A stretch of 64,000 nt of DNA from Ensifer canadensis (lineage in GTDB: Bacteria; Pseudomonadota; Alphaproteobacteria; Rhizobiales; Rhizobiaceae): assembly GCF_017488845.2 (NCBI RefSeq), contig NZ_CP083370.1, positions 3,152,501-3,216,500 of the forward strand, read 5' to 3'. The notes below the pieces were generated by a model. That model was not told the DNA's origin. It searched no databases and was given only the letters and a program-made list of their open reading frames with translations. Every line of letters starts with the position of its first letter. Within the stretch, counting starts at the first letter, position 1. Made by a program: the position numbers and the translations under genes. Below are positions 59,638 to 64,000 of this stretch, in pieces.

Positions 59638-60291
59638 TCAGTGGCCTGCAGGCGCTTCGGCGCTCTCGACCTTGTGCTCTTGCGCCGTGGCGTCCGGTGC
59701 CGCCTCGCCCTCGACGGCGACAGCATTCGGATCGATGCAGGGCGACCGATCGTCCATGCCGGCCATCATGCCGCGGATGTCACCCACGGAAAGATCGATG
59801 GTGTTGCCATGAAAGAAGCCGGCCGAGTTTGCCGTGCCGTCATTGTAGGACGCGCGGAACGGTTCATCCATACCGGGCACGCTCTGCGGGCCCGGTGCAA
59901 AGAGAACTTGCGCGCCGATCGCCGCACCCCGAACCTGGGCGCGCTCTTCCGGTCCGGCCGCATCGAGAACGACCACCTGGTAAAGCTCGGCATTTTCCGT
60001 CTTGGAGAGAGCACCGACCACGCGAAGCGCCGTGCGCATGCGCGCTTCGCCGTCGGCACGATCCGTCTTGATGTGCATGCGGACCCAGCGCTGACCGTGA
60101 TGGCCGAGCTTGATGGTTCTGACCAGGGTGCATTCGAGGCCGGAGGTGGCGGGCTTGGAAATCCGCTCCATCAATGCGTCGCGGCCGACATAGACGGCGG
60201 CAGCACCTGAGGCAGCCGACACGCCGAACGCCGCGGCGAGGATGACGACCAGCCTCTTCGATGGGCGCAAGTTGCCGAGAATAGCCTTCAC
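59638..60291 (-). CDS. Exported protein of unknown function
   Basis: 217 residues. A Sec signal or membrane anchor opens the protein (LVVILAAAFGVSAASGAAAV). The mature part has TIKLGHHGQRWVRMHIKTD, NTIDLSVGDIRGMMAGMDDR and an alanine/glutamate-rich C-terminus (EGEAAPDATAQEHKVESAEA). No catalytic motif or family was recognised. Acidic repeat-like tail residues suggest a flexible periplasmic end. It is convergent with lysS, with the terminator between. Confidence 0.8.
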   Translation of the reverse strand: MKAILGNLRPSKRLVVILAAAFGVSAASGAAAVYVGRDALMERISKPATSGLECTLVRTIKLGHHGQRWVRMHIKTDRADGEARMRTALRVVGALSKTENAELYQVVVLDAAGPEERAQVRGAAIGAQVLFAPGPQSVPGMDEPFRASYNDGTANSAGFFHGNTIDLSVGDIRGMMAGMDDRSPCIDPNAVAVEGEAAPDATAQEHKVESAEAPAGH

Positions 60292-60546
60292 GAGAATGGC
60301 TCCGCTGTCATTTCAGGAACTGTAACAAAAGCCCGAAGGCGCCTTGCAAGGATAGGCGCTGCACCTTTCAGAAAGTTTAAGCGCCGCGCGCCATAGACGA
60401 ACGGGAAGAACAGAGGAGCTCGCCCAAAAGACATCTTCAGCTTCGACATCGGGCGTGTTCGATAGGGATCGAAGGGTGATTGACTTTCGCAGGCATCTTG
60501 CCTCCATTGCGACCCGTCAAACGCAAGAAAAAGAAAAGAAGAACAC

Positions 60547-61500
60547 ATGCACAAGGTTATCTTTGATACGGATCCGGGCATCGACGATGCGATGGCCCTC
60601 CTCTTCCTCCACCGCCACCCGGATATCGACCTCATCGGCATTACGACGGTCTTCGGCAACGCCTCGGTCGAAACGACGACGCGCAATGCGCTGTTCCTGA
60701 AGCGCGAGTGGGGCATTAAGGCACCGGTCGCAAAAGGTCTCGACAAGACCTTCAATCCGGATCGGCCGCATGTCGGCTGGCCGACCTTTATTCATGGCGA
60801 TGACGGCCTCGGCAACATCGACGTGCCCGAGACCATCGACCTGCCCGTCGATCCCCGCCCGGCGCACCGCTTCATCATCGACACCGTCCGCGCCAATCCC
60901 GGCGAAGTGACGCTGATTGCCGTCGGTCGCATGACCAACCTGGCGCTGGCACTGCGCGAAGATCCGGATTTTGCGCCGCTGGTGCGCGAAGTGGTGATCA
61001 TGGGCGGCGCCTTCGACGTCAACGGCAACATCACGCCGGCCGCCGAAGCCAATATCCATGGCGACCCCGAGGCAGCCGACGTCGTCATGACGGCGCCGTG
61101 GCCGGTTACGGTCGTCGGTCTCGATGTCACCACCAAGACGGTGATGACCAAGGCCATGCTCGCCGACATCGCCGCACGCGGCGGAGCGCCGGCACAGCTG
61201 CTCTCCGACATCTCGCAGTTCTACATCACCTTCTACGAGCAGCATGTGCCTGACGGTATGGTCGTGCATGACAGCTGCGCCTGTGCCTATGTCGTGGCGC
61301 CGGACCTGTTCAAGGTGCGCAGCGGCGTCATCCGCGTCGTCTGCGGCGGCCTTGCCGATGGCCAGACGATCCAGAAGCCCGACAGCCGGCTGTTCCCGCC
61401 GAGCCCGTGGGACAACCTGCCGAGCCAGAAAGCTTGCATCGACATCGATGCAGCGAAAACCCTGAAGTTGATCGGCGACACGCTGGCGCTGCACGACTGA
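60547..61500 (+). CDS. Nucleoside hydrolase (inosine-uridine preferring type)
   Basis: 317-residue cytoplasmic ribohydrolase that splits nucleosides to base and ribose. The calcium-binding cluster IFDTDPGIDDAMALLFLHRH is at residues 5-24, and the substrate loop VVHDSCACAYVVAPDLF with the catalytic histidine/aspartate is near residue 240. Middle segments GRMTNLALALREDP and VIMGGAFDVNGNITPAAEAN are conserved. The leader has an AGAAGA-type ribosome site. It is followed by DNA repair genes, with no functional link evident. Confidence 0.94.
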   Translation: MHKVIFDTDPGIDDAMALLFLHRHPDIDLIGITTVFGNASVETTTRNALFLKREWGIKAPVAKGLDKTFNPDRPHVGWPTFIHGDDGLGNIDVPETIDLPVDPRPAHRFIIDTVRANPGEVTLIAVGRMTNLALALREDPDFAPLVREVVIMGGAFDVNGNITPAAEANIHGDPEAADVVMTAPWPVTVVGLDVTTKTVMTKAMLADIAARGGAPAQLLSDISQFYITFYEQHVPDGMVVHDSCACAYVVAPDLFKVRSGVIRVVCGGLADGQTIQKPDSRLFPPSPWDNLPSQKACIDIDAAKTLKLIGDTLALHD

Positions 61501-61591
61501 TGTCACCCCGAACGGACCGGCTTGTCCAACCGTTCGAAAAACTTTGCTGCGATAGCTGGCGGACATGCGTTCGCCGGCTATCTTTATGGCC

Positions 61592-62602
61592 ATGAAACCG
61601 GACGCCCTGCTCTATCCAGCCCCGAAAGGTCTCTATTGCGAGATCGGGGATTTCTACATCGACCCGGTGCAGCCGGTCGATCGCGCCCTGATCACCCATG
61701 GCCATTCCGACCACGCTCGCGCCGGCCACGGTCAGGTGCTCGCCACCCGCGAAACGCTCGATATCATGCGCATCCGCTATGGCGACGGTTTCTGCGGCAC
61801 GAGCCAGGCCGTTGCCCTGGGCGAGACGATGGTCGTCAACGGCGTCGAGGTGCGTTTTCACCCCGCAGGCCATGTGCTCGGCTCGGCGCAGATTTCGGTG
61901 ATGGCGAAGGGCACGCGCATCGTCGTCTCGGGCGATTACAAACGACGCCGCGACCCGACCTGCCTGTCGTTCGAACCGGTTCCATGCGACGTCTTCATCA
62001 CCGAGGCCACCTTCGGCCTGCCGGTCTTCCACCACCCGGACGACCGCACCGAGATGCAGAAGCTGCTGACGTCGCTGAAGCAGTTTCCCGAGCGCACCCA
62101 TGTGGTCGGCGCCTATGCGCTCGGCAAGGCGCAGAGGGTGATCGCCCTTCTGCGCGAGCAGGGCTACGACCAGCCGATCTACATCCACGGCGCCTTGCAG
62201 AAGCTCTGTGATTATTATCGTGGCGAAGGCATAGATCTCGGTGAAATCCGCCCGGCGACGCTTGCCGCCGACGAGAAGCAGGATTTTTCCGGCACCGTCG
62301 TCATCGGCCCGCCCGCAGCCTTCGCCGACCGCTGGGCGCGGCGCTTCGTCGATCCCCTGGCGATCTTCGCTTCAGGCTGGATGATGATCCGGCAACGGGC
62401 CAAGCAGCGCGGCGTCGAGCTGCCGCTGGTGATCTCCGACCACTGCGACTGGCCAGAACTGACGCAAACGATCCGTGAGATCGGCCCGGCGGAAGTCTGG
62501 GTTACCCATGGCCGCGAGGAGGCGCTGGTGCGCTGGTGCGAGCTCGAAGGCATCGCCGCGCGACCGCTGCATCTCGTCGGCTATGACGACGAGGGAGAGT
62601 GA
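61592..62602 (+). CDS. Ligase-associated DNA exonuclease (metallo-beta-lactamase/beta-CASP)
   Basis: 336-residue beta-CASP nuclease of the ligase-associated DNA end-processing group. The metal cluster is DRALITHGHSDHARAGHGQV near residue 30, with FHPAGHVLGSAQ and VVSGDYKRRRDPT following. The C-terminal part ends with HVVGAYALGKAQRVIALLRE and VISDHCDWPELT. ATG 61592 is chosen from the family start MKPDALLYPAPKG. The next gene is the ATP-dependent ligase, three bases after its stop. In many bacteria these two sit with a Lhr helicase and a phosphoesterase, which would be to the right of the window. Confidence 0.93.
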   Translation: MKPDALLYPAPKGLYCEIGDFYIDPVQPVDRALITHGHSDHARAGHGQVLATRETLDIMRIRYGDGFCGTSQAVALGETMVVNGVEVRFHPAGHVLGSAQISVMAKGTRIVVSGDYKRRRDPTCLSFEPVPCDVFITEATFGLPVFHHPDDRTEMQKLLTSLKQFPERTHVVGAYALGKAQRVIALLREQGYDQPIYIHGALQKLCDYYRGEGIDLGEIRPATLAADEKQDFSGTVVIGPPAAFADRWARRFVDPLAIFASGWMMIRQRAKQRGVELPLVISDHCDWPELTQTIREIGPAEVWVTHGREEALVRWCELEGIAARPLHLVGYDDEGE

Positions 62603-62605
62603 GCG

Positions 62606-64000
62606 ATGAAGGCCTTCGCCGAACTGCTCGACCGCCTCGTGCTCACCCCGCAGCGCAACGCCAAGATCCGGCTGCTGGCGGATTATTTCCGCACTACATC
62701 TGATCCGAGCCGCGGCTATGCGCTCGCCGCGATCGCCGGCACGCTCTCGCTTGCAACCGTCAAGCCGGCGATGATCCGTGACCTTCTGCTCGAACGCATG
62801 GACGAGGTGCTGTTCCGCTATTCCTACGATTATGTCGGTGACCTTGCCGAGACCGTGTCGCTGGTCTGGGAGCCGCCTGCAGGCGTGGTGCTCGACGACA
62901 TTCCGCTCGGCGACGCGATCGAAAAGCTGCAGGCGACCGGCCGCGCCAATGTGCGCAGTGTCGTTCGCGACATGCTCGACCGGCTCGACACATCGGCGCG
63001 CTTCGCCTTCCTGAAACTCGTGACCGGCGGCCTGCGCATCGGCGTCTCCGCCAAGCTCGCAAAGCAGGCTCTGGCCGAGATGGGTGGAAAGGACGTCAGC
63101 GAAATCGAAACTCTCTGGCACGGGCTCGCTCCGCCCTATCTGCCGCTCTTCCAATGGCTGGCGGGAGAGGCGGAAAGGCCGGTGCTTTCGACGCCCGCCG
63201 TCTTCCATTCGGTGATGCTTGCCACTCCTGTCGGCGAAGGCGACCTCGACGGGCTCGACCCGAAGGATTTTGCCGCCGAATGGAAGTGGGACGGCATCCG
63301 CGTGCAGCTCGCCAATATCGGTGGGACCACACGGCTCTACTCGCGCAGCGGCGACGAAATCTCCGGTGCCTTCCCTGATGTGCTGGAGGCGGCCGACTTT
63401 TCCGGCATCATCGACGGCGAACTGCTGGTCGGAGGCACCGCCCGCACCAACCGTGCCACCCGGACCTTTTCTGACCTGCAGCAACGGCTGAACCGCAAGT
63501 CCGTCAGCCGCAAGATGCTGGACGAATACCCCGCCTTCATCCGCGCCTACGACGTGCTCTTTGCGGGCGAAACCGACGTTCGGGCGGAGGGTTTCCTGGC
63601 ACGACGGGCGATATTGAGCGACCTTGTCGAACGGGCCTCGCCGCAGCATTTCGACCTGTCCCCGCTCGTGCCGTTTTCCTCCTGGGAGGAACTCGACCAG
63701 CTCCGATCCGATCCGCCCGATCCCGTCATCGAAGGCATCATGCTGAAGCGGCTGGATTCGCCCTATACCGCCGGCCGCGCCAAGGGTCCCTGGTTCAAAT
63801 GGAAGCGCGCGCCCTTTAACGTCGATGCGGTGCTGATGTATGCGCAGCGCGGCCACGGCAAGCGCTCCAGCTACTATTCCGATTTCACCTTCGGCGTCTG
63901 GACTAAGATCGACGGCACGGAAACGCTGGTGCCGGTGGGCAAGGCCTATTTCGGCTTTACCGATGCCGAACTGGAAATTCTCGACCGCTTCGTCCGGGAT
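62606..64000 (+). CDS. ATP-dependent DNA ligase, 3' end cut by window edge
   Basis: At least 465 residues are visible, and the frame runs off the right edge. The N-terminal half has the ligase DNA-binding helical domain (RANVRSVVRDMLDRLDTSAR onward). The adenylation motif is EWKWDGIRVQLAN with lysine 227 (KWDG). Other ligase motifs are FSGIIDGELLVGGTARTN, GIMLKRLDSPYTAGRAKGPW and WFKWKRAP, and the OB fold begins near VDAVLMYAQRGHGKR. It is the type called cisplatin damage response or LigC-like ligase, paired with the preceding exonuclease for DNA break or crosslink repair. Confidence 0.93.
   Translation, partial: MKAFAELLDRLVLTPQRNAKIRLLADYFRTTSDPSRGYALAAIAGTLSLATVKPAMIRDLLLERMDEVLFRYSYDYVGDLAETVSLVWEPPAGVVLDDIPLGDAIEKLQATGRANVRSVVRDMLDRLDTSARFAFLKLVTGGLRIGVSAKLAKQALAEMGGKDVSEIETLWHGLAPPYLPLFQWLAGEAERPVLSTPAVFHSVMLATPVGEGDLDGLDPKDFAAEWKWDGIRVQLANIGGTTRLYSRSGDEISGAFPDVLEAADFSGIIDGELLVGGTARTNRATRTFSDLQQRLNRKSVSRKMLDEYPAFIRAYDVLFAGETDVRAEGFLARRAILSDLVERASPQHFDLSPLVPFSSWEELDQLRSDPPDPVIEGIMLKRLDSPYTAGRAKGPWFKWKRAPFNVDAVLMYAQRGHGKRSSYYSDFTFGVWTKIDGTETLVPVGKAYFGFTDAELEILDRFVRD

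Noticed and set aside
62372..63856. Minus-strand frame of 494 codons
   Set aside because: Antisense to the exonuclease and ligase genes, which have clear motifs.
1..64000. rRNA, tRNA, CRISPR arrays, prophage or IS elements
   Set aside because: Looked for CCA-ended clover-leaf sequence, regular spaced repeats, integrase/transposase proteins and terminal inverted repeats with target duplications; none was recognised.

Overview
The window reads as a chromosomal segment of an alphaproteobacterium of the order Hyphomicrobiales, most probably Sinorhizobium/Ensifer or a close relative. This is an inference from four things: high GC with long antisense shadow frames; the gene neighbourhoods (pntAB with an aa3-oxidase subunit IV gene, emrAB/emrR, xylAB with a LacI gene, gltX-lysS); repeated rhizobial-type intergenic palindromes; and TTAA-N7-TTAAC (CtrA-type) boxes. 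No rRNA, tRNA, CRISPR array, phage or insertion sequence was recognised. All confidently called genes are ordinary chromosomal types, and several intergenic spaces carry repeat elements.

Layout. 1-2.7 kb: transhydrogenase operon pntA-pntA2-pntB (minus, pntB cut by the left edge) and a small cytochrome aa3 subunit. 2.9-6.2 kb: a frameshifted FeeM-like N-acyl transferase gene preceded by three CtrA-type boxes, and a membrane GGDEF/EAL protein with a degenerate GGDEF motif. 6.6-11.1 kb: a C26 peptidase, a 2-hydroxyacid dehydrogenase flanked by repeats, a LacI regulator with a palindromic operator candidate, and a MarR regulator divergent from a creatininase-family hydrolase. 11.1-14.7 kb: polysaccharide flippase and two glycosyltransferases. 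14.8-19.7 kb: a metal-related block (CobW GTPase, WD40 protein, ZIP transporter, multicopper oxidase). 19.9-23.2 kb: small soluble proteins (glyoxalase-like, LysE, ASCH-like, VOC, GNAT). 23.3-25 kb: ornithine/lysine decarboxylase with a long speF-type leader. 25.1-28.2 kb: LysR, then DUF1007 plus NicO (nickel/cobalt efflux) and an unknown gene.

28.3-34.2 kb: GNAT, a TerB-like protein, KDPG aldolase, a CYTH/CHAD pair, the tRNA hydroxylase TrhO and a GFA-family protein. 34.2-37.8 kb: methionine ABC importer metN-metI-metQ and a TerC protein. 38-48.1 kb: sugar catabolism (epimerase, GH1 beta-glucosidase, Gfo/Idh/MocA dehydrogenase, sugar isomerase, xylA, xylB, LacI-type regulator). 48.2-54.1 kb: Tat-exported phosphoesterase and the EmrAB efflux pump divergent from its TetR regulator, with two matching operator sites, then an AraC regulator. 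54.2-60.3 kb: a second TerC, VOC and ArsR genes, gltX, lysS and an exported protein. 60.5-64 kb: nucleoside hydrolase, then a ligase-associated exonuclease and an ATP-dependent DNA ligase cut by the right edge.

The items most worth a second look are the interrupted, apparently CtrA-linked FeeM-like gene; the translationally coupled multicopper oxidase-ZIP pair, with Fur-like sites upstream; the decarboxylase leader, whose reading frame stays open into the enzyme; and the palindromic intergenic elements, including one with 22-bp arms. No wholly new system could be demonstrated from sequence alone.
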